64,000 nucleotides of DNA from Closterium sp. Naga37s-1 (GCA_947471745.1 CANJKZ010000169.1:2550001-2614000), one strand, 5' to 3'. Counted from the stretch's first letter, positions 1 to 10,390 are shown. Numbers and translations: made by a program. Notes: generated by a model from the letters alone, not told the origin.

Positions 1-1543
1 CTAGCACCTAGAGCATCAGACTCTATACCTGGGTCGGGCAGCACACATAGGTAAAAGCCACCCTCAGCACTAACAGTCAATGCATACATTTCTGTGAGGA
101 TAGCATCATACTCAAGAGCAAAAATATCCACCCTCTGCCTAAGCAGCTCCAGCCAGCGGGGGAGCTCAGCCGCGTCGCCAAACTCTGCACGCCAGGCGTC
201 GCTCAGACAGGCGAAGCAGCGGGACTGTGTGTGACCAACTATCCCGCAAGTCTGACCAGCCCGATCACCTGTGCGAATGACGTACGGGCAGCGATGAGTA
301 CTCCGAGACCCCCTACTCTGAGCGTACCACTCACGAAGCTGCTGGGGCGTAAGGGTCTCGCGCGGACGCCGCTGCAGCTGCATCTGGCCAACGCCAGAAA
401 CTCCCGACTGAACAGCTCCACTGCGACTGCCACGACGGCCGCCTCCACTACTCCAACTAGCGAACCACTCACTAAGCTGCTGGGGCGTGAGGGACTCGCG
501 CGGACTTCGCTGGAGCTGCATCTGGCCACCGCCAGAAACTCCCCACCGAACAGCTCCACCGAGACTGCCACTACGGCCGCCGCCACCACTCCCACTGCTG
601 CCACCACCGCCGTCACCACTCCCACCGCTACCTCGAAGAGACGCCATAGCGGGAAACGGAAGGAGATGTGCGACCAGCACAGGGGTAGGTCGGGGCGGCG
701 CACGGTCAGGGAAGGGCGGCGGCAAGCAGGGAGGCTCGCGGGCAGTGCAGGGCGGCGCGGCGGCGAGCGGCGCGCGGGCAAGGCAGGGCGCGCGGCGGCG
801 AGCGGCGCGCAGGCAAGGCAGGGCGCACGGCGGCGAGCGGCGCGCGGGCAGGGCAGGGCGCGCGGCGGCGAGCAGCGCGCGGGCAGGGCGTCGCGGCGCG
901 GCGAGCTGCGTGGCGAGCTGCGCGCGAGCAGGGCGACGCGGCGGCGCGCGGTGTGCGGGCAGGGCAGGGCGCGCGGCAGTGAGCGGCGCGCGGGCAGGGC
1001 AGGGCGCGCGGCGTCGGGCAGCGCGCGGGCAGGGCAGCGCGGCGCGGCGCGCGGCGTGCGGGCAGGGCGACGCAGCGGCGCGCGGCGCGCGGGCAAGGCA
1101 TGGCGCGCTGCAGTGAGCGGCGCGCGGGCAGGGCGGCGCGGCACAGCGAGCGGCGCGCGGGCAAGGCGATGCGACGGCGCGCGGCGCGAGGGCAGGGCAG
1201 AGAGCGCGGCAGTGAGCGGCGCGCGGGCAGGGCGGCGGCGCAGCAGCGAGCTGCGCGCTGGCAGGGCAGGGCAGGGCAGGGCCTGCGTGGGCAGCGCGAC
1301 GCATGGCAGGACAGGGCAGCGCGGCACGAACAGGGTGGCACGACTCGTGGGGTAGCGCGATTCGGTGGGCCCTAAAAAAAACCGGTCCTAGGAGAGGACC
1401 TGCTCTGAAACCATGTCAGAATAACGAACGAGAATGGATGAACTAGCAGCAAGATGGGTACAAGTAGGAAACCCTAATTGGGTTGTACCCCATATGGGAT
1501 ACCCCACTATAGCCTATACAATAAGCAGCATATGAGTTTGACA
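1..1543 (-). mobile_element. Copia element A, 5' part only (cut by window edge)
   Basis: Fossil Ty1/Copia copy on the minus strand, of which only the 5' LTR, leader and start of gag lie in the window. The LTR is 1414-1543 (130 bp, TGTCAAAC at its start, ending ACA) and is followed in element orientation by a primer site resembling the initiator-Met tRNA complement (1398-1413). Bases 1-650 resemble the gag zinc-knuckle region of element G (45580-46180). The LTR core resembles that of element B. The target duplication candidate on the right is 1544-1548. Completeness cannot be judged because the rest is outside the window. Confidence 0.8.
690..1290. repeat. GC-rich minisatellite in leader of Copia A
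   Basis: Degenerate tandem repeats built on GCGCGCGGGCAGGGC with GGCGGCGAGCG variants, lying between the primer site and gag of element A. The long open frames here on both strands encode Arg/Ala or Pro/Ala/Leu repeats and are compositional, not genes. Confidence 0.75.
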
Positions 1544-1548
1544 CATTC

Positions 1549-2178
1549 CTGTTTGCTACAGGAGCCGACTTTACCGAGTACGAAGTCGAGGAGTCAGAAG
1601 AGTCGAAGCGACATCTGCAACCGTCAGATCGAGACCAATGCAGGCAGAAACATTCGAAGTGAAAATGGCGGGAACAGGTTTGAAACAGGTTCCCGTGCTG
1701 CACGGTTTGAATTCGCTGTAATAAGGGAATGCACCCTTTAAAGTACATGGCTAGATAGGACGTTTCGTTTTCCCTTTGTACTCATATATATCTCGATGTA
1801 TGCATTGCTATTATCATCTCAGTCATTTTCCAAACAATTTCGCTGCAACAAACTACCTGCGATCAACCCTGAGCCGATCCCTGGCTAAGGACGCGGTGAA
1901 AGTAGACGATCGATCGTCAGTCGCGATCGATGTGCGGATCGGTTACCCTATTAACTTAGCTGTAACCATGCTACAGTACGCTTTCTGGCCAAAATTTCTG
2001 TACAGTGTGAGAATGCGACTAATCACTGTTCGCGGGAAATCTGTCAATTTTCAGCCGCGATCGTTACAACGCCGCGGTCGCCACGTTTCGCCAAACGATC
2101 TACCCACTCGATTGTGGGGATCGATATATGCAGACGATCCTGCGATATTTGCACTTTCAACGCGTCCTAAGTCCTATT
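1549..2178 (+). other. Intergenic, with an LTR-like remnant at about 1575-1890
   Basis: No gene seen. The stretch near 1715-1760 (GGGAATGCACC ... AGTACATGGCTAGATAGGA) matches the promoter part of the LTR of element E (GGGAATGTACC ... AGTACATGGCTAGCTAGGA, about 15583-15620). The segment GATCCCTGGCTA near 1875 resembles the end of the reversed LTR at 9816. This suggests a decayed LTR of the E family. Bases 1890-2178 show nothing I can name; they end in CTATT, the target duplication of element B. Confidence 0.4.
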
Positions 2179-2313
2179 TGTCAGAACATATATATAGCTT
2201 ATGCTGTTGTGTAGGCTATAGTGGGGTATCCCATAGGGGGTACAACCCAATTAGGGTTTCCCATATGTACTCACTTCATTCATAGTTCATTCATCCTCAT
2301 TCTACTTTTCTCA
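2179..2313 (+). repeat. 5' LTR of Copia B
   Basis: 135-bp LTR, TGTCAGAACA at the start and TTTTCTCA at the end, with a TATA-like run (ATATATATA) close to its left end. Identical to 9540-9674. Confidence 0.95.
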
Positions 2314-2479
2314 TGGTATCGAGCAGGTTCCCTCGTGGGAACTGTTCCTAGGGCCCACCGTTTTTTTTTTCCTGCCCGGAGCGCACTCTGCCCCTACCCG
2401 AGTCGCGCTTCCCTCTCTCTTGGCCCCTAGTGGCCCCTTTCGCCGCCCGTCACGGCCCTTAGACGCCCGCGCGCCGCCC

Positions 2480-3330
2480 GTCCCGGCCCCTAGACGCCAG
2501 TGCGCCACCCGGCCCGGCCCCTAGACGCCAGCGCGCCGCCCGTCCCGGCCCCTAGACGCCCGCGCGCCGCCCGTCCCGGCCCCTAGACGCCCGCGCGCCG
2601 CCCGTCCCGGCCCCTCGACGCCCGCGCGCCGCCCGTCCCGGCCCCTCGACGCCCGCGCGCCGCCCGTCCCGGCCCCTCGCCGCCCGTGAGCCGCCCGTCC
2701 CGGCCCCTAGACGCCCGCGCGCCGCCCGTCCCGGCCCCTAGACGCTCGCGCGCCGCCCGTCCCGGCCCCTCGACGCCCACGCGCCGCCCGTCCCGGCCCC
2801 TAGACGCCCGCGCGCCACCCGGACCGACCCCTAGACGCCCGCGCGCCGCCCGTCCCGGCCCCTCGACGCCCGCGCGCCGCCCGTCCCGGCCCCTCGACGC
2901 CCGCGCGCCGCCCGTCCCGGCCCCACGCCGCCCTACCTGCGGCCTACTCGCCGCCCTACCTGCGGCTCGCCCGCCGCCCTAACTGCGGCCTGCCCGCCGC
3001 CCTACTTGCGGCCCTACCGCCGCCCTGCCTGCGGCCCGCCCGCCACCCTACCTGCGGCCAGCCCGCTGCCCTACCTACGGCCCGACCGCCGCCCTACCTG
3101 CGGCCCAACCGCCGCCCTACCTGCGGGAGCCGCCTAGCAGCAGAACCGCCGGGAGCCGAGCCGCCCTGCCGCCGAGCCGCCCGGGAGCCGAGCCGCCCTG
3201 CCGCCGAGCCGCCCGGGAGCCGAGCCGCCCTGCCGCCGAGCCGCCCGGGAGCCGAGCCGCCCTGCCGCCGAGCCGCCCGGGCGCCGAGCCGCACTGCCGC
3301 CGAGCCGCTGAGCAGCCGAGCCGCCCTACT
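2480..3330. repeat. Leader minisatellites of Copia B
   Basis: Three successive GC-rich arrays: about 15 units of a roughly 30-bp repeat containing CCGTCCCGGCCCCTAGACGC (2480-2930), then roughly 18-bp units containing CCGCCCTACCTGCGGCC (2930-3120), then roughly 33-bp units containing GAGCCGCCCGGGAGCC (3150-3310). Open frames here are compositional. Confidence 0.85.
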
Positions 3331-3424
3331 GCCGGGCCGCCCGACCTGCCCTGTCCGGTGAGCACAGCCCCACTGGCACTGCGTGCCCTTCCCCTACTGC
3401 TTGCACTGCTCGTCTGTCGTCGTC

Positions 3425-6400
3425 ATGGCTACCCCTAGCGTCCTCGCTTTTGACGCTGAGGGTCGAGCCATTGACTTTGAGGTCTGGGTCGACGACCTGC
3501 AGCTGTTCTTACAGTGCGATAGGGCGGACGGTCTTTCCCTCTTTGACCTCACCTCTGGCGCCTCTCCTGCCCCTGCTACTGATGCTGACCCCACTGTTCG
3601 CTCTCAGTGGGCCACCCGCGATGCTGCTGCACGTCTTGCTGTGCGTCGCCACCTGCCTACCACTGAGCGCGCGCACTTTAGTCAGTACAAGAGTGCTCAG
3701 ACCTTGTACGACGCTGTAGTTGCGCGCTACTCTTCCCCTGCCACTGCTGCCCTGAGCCGCCTCATGCTACCGTACCTCTTTCCTGACCTTGCTGCCTTTC
3801 CCACTGTCGCTGACCTCATTACGCACCTCCGCACTAGTGACACTCGCTACCGCGCCGCCCTTCCTGCTGAGTTCTGCGCCAAGAACCCCCCCCCCATGTA
3901 CATCACTCTCTATTACATCGTCACACGCCTCCCTGACTCCCTTCGCGTAGTCAGGGACCACTACCTCTCGGTCTGTCCCACCACTCTCACTGTCGACCTC
4001 CTCGAGAAGTCCCTCCTGGCGGCGGAGAAGAGCATCGTCGCTGTAGGAGCCTCTCGTGGTGACCCTCGCACCCCCATCTTTGAGGGGTGTTCTCCTTCCC
4101 CCCTGCTGCCCTCTGTTGCCTCTGCTGCTGCTGCCGACCTGCTTGGTCTTGAGTCGGTCTGCGCGGCGTCTGCCCCTAGCGGGAGACGCCGCCCTGGCAG
4201 GGGCAAGGGGGGCAAGGGCGCGGGTGGAGCTGGCGGGGGCGGTGGAGGAGGCGGTGGAGGCGGAGGAGGGAGTGGGGGTGGCGGTGGGAGTGGTGGCGGG
4301 GGCGGTGGTGGAGGTGGCAGCAGCGGAGGAGGAGGCGTCGGTGGCGGCAGCGGTGGGAGCGGAGGCAGCGCTGGTGGTGGAGGTGGAGGCAGCGGTGGCG
4401 GAGGGGGTGGAGCTGGTCGGGGTGGTGCCCCGCAGCGTAGCGGCCCTGGTGGTGGCCAGCGTCAGCAGCAGCAGCAGCAGCAGCAGCGTTCGCGGGACAT
4501 CCCCCCGCCCCAGCAGCTCCGTGAGTGGTACACGCAGCGTCAGCGGGGTGGGGGTTTTGGTCCATGCACCTACGTCCTTCGTTCCGGTGACCGAGCGGGT
4601 GAGCAGTGTGGGGGTGCGCACCCCACTCAGCGCTGCTTTGCCCGCCTGACGGACGCTTGGCGTCAGCAGTTCCCCGAGGCCAGTGAGATTCCCCGTTGGG
4701 GAGAGCTGTCTAGGGCTGGCGTAGCTGTCTTTGATCTTGACTTTGATGCTATCCTTGCTGCCATGTATGCTGTGACTATTAGTGAGGAGGGTGACTGTTA
4801 CCAGTGTTTCCCGCCCGACCCGGGCATTGGTACTGCTGCGCCAGGTACTACTGCGGCTGCTGCTCTAGGTGCCAGTGCGTCTGCACTCTCAGGTACTGGT
4901 GAGGCTGCGCTCTCAGGTACTGCGTCGGCTTCGGCCTCCCTCACCTTCACACTTGACTCAGGGGCTTCTCGCTCCTTCTTTCGAGACCGCACCACACTCA
5001 CGCCGCTTGGCCGGCCGGTTGCAGTCTCCCTGGCTGACCCCTCTGGGGGTCCTGTCCTCTCTCACTTCTCCACTGTCCTCCCGTGTCCGGCTGCCCCCTC
5101 GGGCACCTTGTCTGGTCTGTACCTCCCCTCGTTCTCGACGAACTTGGTGAGTGGTGCTGACCTGCAGGATGCGGGGGTTCACCAGTTTACTCCTGCGAGT
5201 CAGCGGGTGACCCACTGCTCGGACGCCCGCACAGGCCGACACCTGGCCACGTTTTCGCGTCGGCCGGGGTCGAGTCTCTACACCCTGACCACTGAGTCTC
5301 CTCCTGTCCCTGCGTCTGGCCAGGTAGCTGCGTCGGGTCAGGTGTTTGCTGCTGCGTCCAGGTCTGGTCCTGAGTCTGCCCCCTGCTCGTGTCGCCGCCT
5401 GTCTCACGAGACTCTCCTGTGGCACCACCGTCTTGGCCACCCCTCCTTGCTTCGTCTTCGGGGCATGGCTTCCCGTGTCCTTGTCTCTGGTCTTCCCCGG
5501 TCTCTCCCTCCCCTCCCTTCGGGACCCGGACCTTCTTGTGTCCCCTGTGTCGAGGGGCGGCTCCGGGCTGCCCCTCACTCCTCTCAGTTTCCCCCGACAG
5601 AGGCTCCTCTGCAGACGCTTCACATGGACGTGTGGGGCCCCGCCCGCGTCCGTGGGCAGGGTCACGAGCGCTACTTCCTGCTGGTGGTTGACGACTACTC
5701 GCGCTACACCACAGTCTTCCCCTTGCGCAGCAAGGGTGATGTCACTGAGGTGTTGATCGACTGGATCCGCGCAGCTCGTCTCCAGCTCAGGAGGAGCTTC
5801 GGCTCGGACTTTCCTGTTCTGCGTCTGCACTCTGACCGAGGTGGAGAGTTCTCCTCTGGCCTTCTGCGAGCCTACTGTCGTGCACGAGGCATCCGCCAGA
5901 CCTTTACGCTTCCGGACTCTCCACAGCAAAATGGGATTGCTGAGCGCCGCATTGGCATGGTCATGGACGTCGCTCGTACGTCCATGATGCATGCGGCTGC
6001 CCCCCATTTTCTGTGGCCGTTTGCGGTTCGGTACGCGGCGCATCAGATCAACCTTCACCCCAGGGTCTCCCGGCCGGAGACCTCCCCAGCTCTGCTGTGG
6101 ACGGGGAAGGTCGGCGATGCGTCTGCGTTCCGTGTCTGGGGATCTCGGGCGTTTGTCCGCGACTTGTCTGCGGACAAGCTGTCCCCTCGTGCTGCTCCCT
6201 GTGTCTTCCTCGGCTTCCCCCCTGACGCTCCAGGGTGGCAGTTCTACCACCCCTCCTCTCGTCGTGTTCTGTCCTCCCAGGACGTCACGTTCGACGAGTC
6301 AGTCCCCTTCTACCGCCTCTTCCCCTACCGCACTCCTTCCCTCCCCCCGCCACCGCACTTCCTTGTGCCAGGTCCCCCCCCGGTAGACCCCCTTCCCCCT

Positions 6401-9334
6401 CAGGGTCCTGCCCCTTCAGGTGTGTCCCAGGTAGACGCAGTCGAGCCGGTCGAGGTTGCTGGTGACTCTGGTCCTGCTGGGGGTGCTGAGTCTGGGGGTG
6501 CTGAGCCTGGGGGTACTGCGACTGGGGGTGCTGAGCCTGGGGGTGCGGAGTCTGGGAGTGCTGAGCCTGGGGGTGCTGCGACTGGGGGTGCTGAGCCTGG
6601 GGGTGCGGAGTCTGGGGGTGCTGAGCCGTGGGGTGCTGCTACTGGGGGTGCTGAGCCAGGGGGTGCTGCGTCTGGAGGTGCTGAGCCTGGAGCTGCGGAG
6701 CCTGCGGCCACTGGACCTCCCCTTGTGGCGTCTGGCGGTGCGGGACCTGGCGGTTCTCCGGGTGCTTCGCCTCGGCGGGAGCCCCTCTCTCCACAGGAGC
6801 TGCGCGAGTGGTTTGCCCGGCGCTGGAGGCGTGCTGCTGGAGCTGGAGGTTCTTCGGCTGCTGAGGGTGCTGGTGCCGCGGGTCCCGGAGGTGCTGGAGC
6901 TGGAGCTGCTGAGGGCGTTGGCGCTGAGGCTACTGCTGTCGGTCCTGGAGGCGGTCCTGCTGGGGGTGCTACTGGTGCTGCTGGAGGTCCTGGAGCTGGA
7001 GGTGCTGCTGGCGCTGGTGCTGCCGCTGGGGGTACTGGTGCTGTCCCTGCTGTGTCTGGAGTCGCCGCGCGGCCTAGACCGTACTTCGTTCCGCTCCTTC
7101 AGCAGGTTCTTGGTCTCCCGCCTTCTACTGGTCCTCCTCCTCCCTTAGAGTGTCCACAGCCTGTCCTGTCACAGTTACAGTTACAGCCGGCCTCCCCACT
7201 GCCCGCTCCTTCTCCCTACACTGGTCCTACTGGAGGTCTTGCTGAGCGTCGTGAGCCTGCGTCTCGCCCTGCGTCGCCTGTCCGTGCTGCTCGCACTAGT
7301 GGTCGTGGTTCGCGTCAGCGTCCTCCTCCTGTCCCTGGCACGCACCGGATGTCTCTGCGTCCGTCCACTGCTCCTCTGCGTGCCCCTTTGCCTTCTCCTC
7401 CTGAGTCCTCTCTTCCTGCTCTTCCTGACCCGGAGTCGGACTCTCTTCGTGCTGCCAGTCCTGCTGTCACACGTCTCCTTGCTACTGTCGTCACTGACCC
7501 CTCTTTTGAGTCCACTGCTGCGTCTGCGCTTGTTGCTGAGCTCGTCGACTTTGCTGCTCGCTGTCGTCTAGACTACGCTGCCGGTCTTGTTGCTGAGTCT
7601 GCGTCTGTCTGTCCTCCGTCCGTCGGGGGTGAGTGTGCTCTTGGCACGGACGTCCTTGAGGACAGGCAGGAGGAGTTCAGGTGTCTGGCTGCTGCTTCAC
7701 CTCATCTCGCGTCCGTACTACTTGCCCCTGAGGGAGACCCGGATGCACTAGACATCCCGACTCCGCGCTCTTACGCGGAGGCCGTAGAGGGTCCCTACTC
7801 CTCTCAGTGGCAGGCAGCTATGGATGCAGAGATGGCGTCCTGGAAGTCCACAGGCACCTACGTTGACGCGGTTCCCCCTCCTGGGGCGAACATCGTCAGT
7901 GGCATGTGGATCTTCAGGGTGAAGCGGCCGCCGGGCTCTCCACCTGTCTTCAAGGCGCGGTACGTCGCTCGTGGCTTCAGTCAGCGGCAGGGAGTTGACT
8001 ACTTTCAGACCTTCTCTCCCACCCCGAAGATGACCACTCTTCGGGTGCTGCTGCACATAGCCGCTCAGCGCGACTACGAGCTCCACTCTCTTGACTTCAG
8101 TACTGCTTTCTTGCAGGGTAGCCTGCACGAGGAGATCTGGCTGCGCCGTCCACCTGGCTTCACTGGGACTTTTCCTCCTGGCACCCAGTGGAGCCTCCGA
8201 CGGCCAGTCTACGGTCTCCGCCAGGCACCGCGTGAGTGGCACGACACACTGAGGACTACGCTTGCGGCTCTTGGGTTTGCTCCCTCTACTGCTGACCCGT
8301 CGTTGTTTCTGCGCACCGACACTTCTTTGCCGCCGTTCTACGTCCTCGTGTACGTCGACGACTTGGTCTTTGCCACAGCTGACACTGCTGGACTAGCCTA
8401 CGTGAAGTCCGAGCTGCAGAAGAGACACACGTGCACAGACCTGGGTGAACTGCGCAGCTACCTTGGCTTGCAGATCACTCGGGACAGAGCACGCCGCACC
8501 ATTACCTTGACTCAGTCACACATGGTGCAGCAGGTCCTTCAGCGCTTCGGCTTCACGTACTCCTCGCCTCAGGCCACTCCTCTGTCTACTCGCCACTCGC
8601 TCTCAGCTCTGCCTTCGGATGAGTCCGTAGAGTCGAGTGGCCCGTACCCAGAGCTTGTTGGCTGCCTCATGTACCTGATGACCTGCACACGACCTGACCT
8701 TGCATACCCTCTTAGCATTCTTTCTCGCTATGTTGCTCCTGGGAGACACCGACCAGAGCACATGGCTGCAACGAAGAGGGTGTTGCGCTACTTGTGCAGT
8801 ACGTCGGGCATGGGGCTAGTGCTTGGAGGGCGGAGTCCAGTGGTCCTCACTGGGCACGCGGACGCTTCTTGGGCAGACGACCAGGCTACACAGCGGTCGT
8901 CGCAGGGTTACACCTTCAGTCTTGGTTCCGGCTCTGTCTCGTGGCGGGCTACTCGCTCGTCCTCTGTTCTCAGCTCCAGTTGTGAGGCTGAGATCTACGC
9001 CGGGGCCATGGCTGCACAGGAGCTTCGCTGGCTCACCTACCTGCTGACTGACCTTGGAGAGCCGCCTCGTTCTCCTCCAGTGTTGTACGTAGACAACAAG
9101 GCCATGCTGGCCTTGTGTCGAGAGCAGCGCTTGGAGCACAGAACGAAGCACATTGCTCTCCGTTACTTTCTTGCTCGTGAGCTGCAGCAGCGTGGTCAGT
9201 TGCGACTTGCGTACGTGGCCTCTGAGGCCAACACTGCTGATGTGTTCACCAAGGCACTTGCGCCTTGTGACCATCAGCGCTTCTGCACCCAGCTGGGTCT
9301 TGTACCTGTCTTGCCTCACTTGCTCTCTTCTTGA
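3425..9334 (+). CDS. Copia B gag-pol polyprotein
   Basis: Single frame of 1969 aa starting at the first ATG (MATPSVLAFDAEG). The order is Copia type: a gag with a UBN2-like fold region, a long Gly/Ser-rich hinge and a Gln run (about residues 255-355), then a Cys/His cluster. These are followed by aspartic protease (LDSGAS, about 510), integrase with the His/Cys zinc region (HHRLGHP) and DDE core (DVWGPA, HSDRGGEF, NGIAERR), reverse transcriptase (KARYVARGFSQ, YVDDLVFA) and RNase H (GHADASWADD, NTADVFTKAL). A low-complexity linker of about 10-residue GGAEPGGA-type repeats separates integrase and reverse transcriptase. It looks whole, consistent with the identical LTRs. Confidence 0.95.
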   Translation: MATPSVLAFDAEGRAIDFEVWVDDLQLFLQCDRADGLSLFDLTSGASPAPATDADPTVRSQWATRDAAARLAVRRHLPTTERAHFSQYKSAQTLYDAVVARYSSPATAALSRLMLPYLFPDLAAFPTVADLITHLRTSDTRYRAALPAEFCAKNPPPMYITLYYIVTRLPDSLRVVRDHYLSVCPTTLTVDLLEKSLLAAEKSIVAVGASRGDPRTPIFEGCSPSPLLPSVASAAAADLLGLESVCAASAPSGRRRPGRGKGGKGAGGAGGGGGGGGGGGGGSGGGGGSGGGGGGGGGSSGGGGVGGGSGGSGGSAGGGGGGSGGGGGGAGRGGAPQRSGPGGGQRQQQQQQQQRSRDIPPPQQLREWYTQRQRGGGFGPCTYVLRSGDRAGEQCGGAHPTQRCFARLTDAWRQQFPEASEIPRWGELSRAGVAVFDLDFDAILAAMYAVTISEEGDCYQCFPPDPGIGTAAPGTTAAAALGASASALSGTGEAALSGTASASASLTFTLDSGASRSFFRDRTTLTPLGRPVAVSLADPSGGPVLSHFSTVLPCPAAPSGTLSGLYLPSFSTNLVSGADLQDAGVHQFTPASQRVTHCSDARTGRHLATFSRRPGSSLYTLTTESPPVPASGQVAASGQVFAAASRSGPESAPCSCRRLSHETLLWHHRLGHPSLLRLRGMASRVLVSGLPRSLPPLPSGPGPSCVPCVEGRLRAAPHSSQFPPTEAPLQTLHMDVWGPARVRGQGHERYFLLVVDDYSRYTTVFPLRSKGDVTEVLIDWIRAARLQLRRSFGSDFPVLRLHSDRGGEFSSGLLRAYCRARGIRQTFTLPDSPQQNGIAERRIGMVMDVARTSMMHAAAPHFLWPFAVRYAAHQINLHPRVSRPETSPALLWTGKVGDASAFRVWGSRAFVRDLSADKLSPRAAPCVFLGFPPDAPGWQFYHPSSRRVLSSQDVTFDESVPFYRLFPYRTPSLPPPPHFLVPGPPPVDPLPPQGPAPSGVSQVDAVEPVEVAGDSGPAGGAESGGAEPGGTATGGAEPGGAESGSAEPGGAATGGAEPGGAESGGAEPWGAATGGAEPGGAASGGAEPGAAEPAATGPPLVASGGAGPGGSPGASPRREPLSPQELREWFARRWRRAAGAGGSSAAEGAGAAGPGGAGAGAAEGVGAEATAVGPGGGPAGGATGAAGGPGAGGAAGAGAAAGGTGAVPAVSGVAARPRPYFVPLLQQVLGLPPSTGPPPPLECPQPVLSQLQLQPASPLPAPSPYTGPTGGLAERREPASRPASPVRAARTSGRGSRQRPPPVPGTHRMSLRPSTAPLRAPLPSPPESSLPALPDPESDSLRAASPAVTRLLATVVTDPSFESTAASALVAELVDFAARCRLDYAAGLVAESASVCPPSVGGECALGTDVLEDRQEEFRCLAAASPHLASVLLAPEGDPDALDIPTPRSYAEAVEGPYSSQWQAAMDAEMASWKSTGTYVDAVPPPGANIVSGMWIFRVKRPPGSPPVFKARYVARGFSQRQGVDYFQTFSPTPKMTTLRVLLHIAAQRDYELHSLDFSTAFLQGSLHEEIWLRRPPGFTGTFPPGTQWSLRRPVYGLRQAPREWHDTLRTTLAALGFAPSTADPSLFLRTDTSLPPFYVLVYVDDLVFATADTAGLAYVKSELQKRHTCTDLGELRSYLGLQITRDRARRTITLTQSHMVQQVLQRFGFTYSSPQATPLSTRHSLSALPSDESVESSGPYPELVGCLMYLMTCTRPDLAYPLSILSRYVAPGRHRPEHMAATKRVLRYLCSTSGMGLVLGGRSPVVLTGHADASWADDQATQRSSQGYTFSLGSGSVSWRATRSSSVLSSSCEAEIYAGAMAAQELRWLTYLLTDLGEPPRSPPVLYVDNKAMLALCREQRLEHRTKHIALRYFLARELQQRGQLRLAYVASEANTADVFTKALAPCDHQRFCTQLGLVPVLPHLLSS

Positions 9335-9539
9335 CCTTGCTTGTACTGTCACATATATATTCCTGCTCTTGCTTGTCTAGCTCTATATATATATGTGTAC
9401 TCCTGCATGTGAACTGGCCCTGTTGCCCTGTCGTTGTGCTCGGACTGTGTGGTGACTTTGTGATCCACCCTGAGCTTGCTCTGCTTTGCTTGACTGGTCT
9501 TGTGACCCCTTGTTCTCCCCCACTTTGCCTATGGGGGTG

Positions 9540-9674
9540 TGTCAGAACATATATATAGCTTATGCTGTTGTGTAGGCTATAGTGGGGTATCCCATAGGGG
9601 GTACAACCCAATTAGGGTTTCCCATATGTACTCACTTCATTCATAGTTCATTCATCCTCATTCTACTTTTCTCA
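9540..9674 (+). repeat. 3' LTR of Copia B
   Basis: Identical by eye to 2179-2313 and followed by the CTATT target duplication at 9675-9679. Confidence 0.95.
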
Positions 9675-9815
9675 CTATTTAGGAATGTAACACACCTGAA
9701 ATTACCCAAAACTTGGGGTTTCCCCATACACGCCAACCTAATTGAAGAATCATATTTTGCTCACTTTCCAGTATTTGAATTACTTAACTCTCGTTGATTT
9801 CAATCCAAGGGGTTT

Positions 9816-10200
9816 TGTTAGAATAAGCCAGGGATCGCTTGAACACGATAAGGTCCTCGTGATTTATTCCACTGGAGGTATTTAAGGGACCTTGTTCATA
9901 GTGAATGTACCGTAAATGACAAGATAATAATAAAATGGCATTAGTACATGGAAATATATAGTCCTAGCTAGTCATATATTATGTGGGGTACATTTCCCTT
10001 TTTCTAACCGTATTACAAGCATCGATAAAGTAGCGGCAGGTCAGGTTCGTCAACACTCCGAGCACTTGACTTCTCGATTGTTGACTTTCCCAAGCTGTCT
10101 CTCTTCCGATGCCTGAAGTTACTTGGTACAGCGCGTAACCTCCGGTTTAGGTTCGTCAACACTCGCACTTAACCTGCACCTACTTGTACGTGTACACCTG
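9816..10200 (-). mobile_element. Isolated LTR remnant, element E family
   Basis: Read on the minus strand this segment ends in GATCCCTGGCTTATTCTAACA, close to the end of the 5' LTR of element E, and carries the shared promoter part (GGGAAATGTACCCC ... GACTAGCTAGGA, then a TATATA run). No internal coding part adjoins it, so it is a solo or broken LTR. The left end at 9816 is fairly clear; the right end near 10200 is uncertain, and I found no target duplication. Bases 9675-9815 between B and this LTR show nothing recognisable. Confidence 0.55.
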
Positions 10201-10229
10201 TATGCACATATTCACATGCGGCTGCAACG

Positions 10230-10390
10230 CTTGCAGGTCGCCTTGGTGAAGCAGTGGCATGCCGCCTTGGTGCGATGCTAGCAAGCTGCCATACTGCGGC
10301 GTTGGTACGCCGCCTTCCAGCGGCACTGGCACGCCGCCATCTTGCGGGGTTGGCAAGCTGCTTTCATGCTGCGCTGGAAGCCAACTTGTT
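10230..10390. repeat. Degenerate tandem repeat, unit about 24 bp
   Basis: Repeated segments such as GGCATGCCGCCTTGGTGCGA, GGTACGCCGCCTTCCAGCGG and GGCACGCCGCCATCTTGCGG alternate with GCAAGCTGC. It lies just before the decayed Copia at 10.6 kb and may be what is left of that element's leader minisatellite. No gene seen in 10200-10590. Confidence 0.55.

Larger units (their letters stand above)
2179..9674 (+). mobile_element. Copia element B, whole-looking, very young
   Basis: Ty1/Copia element with two 135-bp LTRs (2179-2313, 9540-9674) that are identical by eye. It has a 5-bp target duplication CTATT on both sides (2174-2178, 9675-9679), a primer site starting TGGTATCGAGCAGG directly after the 5' LTR, and a purine-rich tract (ATGGGGGTG) before the 3' LTR. 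A single open gag-pol frame occupies 3425-9334. The leader (2314-3424) is filled with GC-rich minisatellites. Identical LTRs, intact ends and an open polyprotein indicate a recent insertion; it looks whole. Confidence 0.95.

Noticed and set aside
231-1355. Long open frames on both strands rich in Arg/Ala/Gly or Pro/Ala/Leu
   Set aside because: They lie on a GC-rich minisatellite in a Copia leader, where stops are rare in all frames; no domain is visible.
2311-3365. Pro/Arg/Ala-rich frames between LTR and gag of Copia B
   Set aside because: Translations of the leader tandem repeats; not genes.
4958-6250. 430-aa frame antisense to the Copia B polyprotein
   Set aside because: Shadow of a strongly coding GC-rich frame; no recognised domain.
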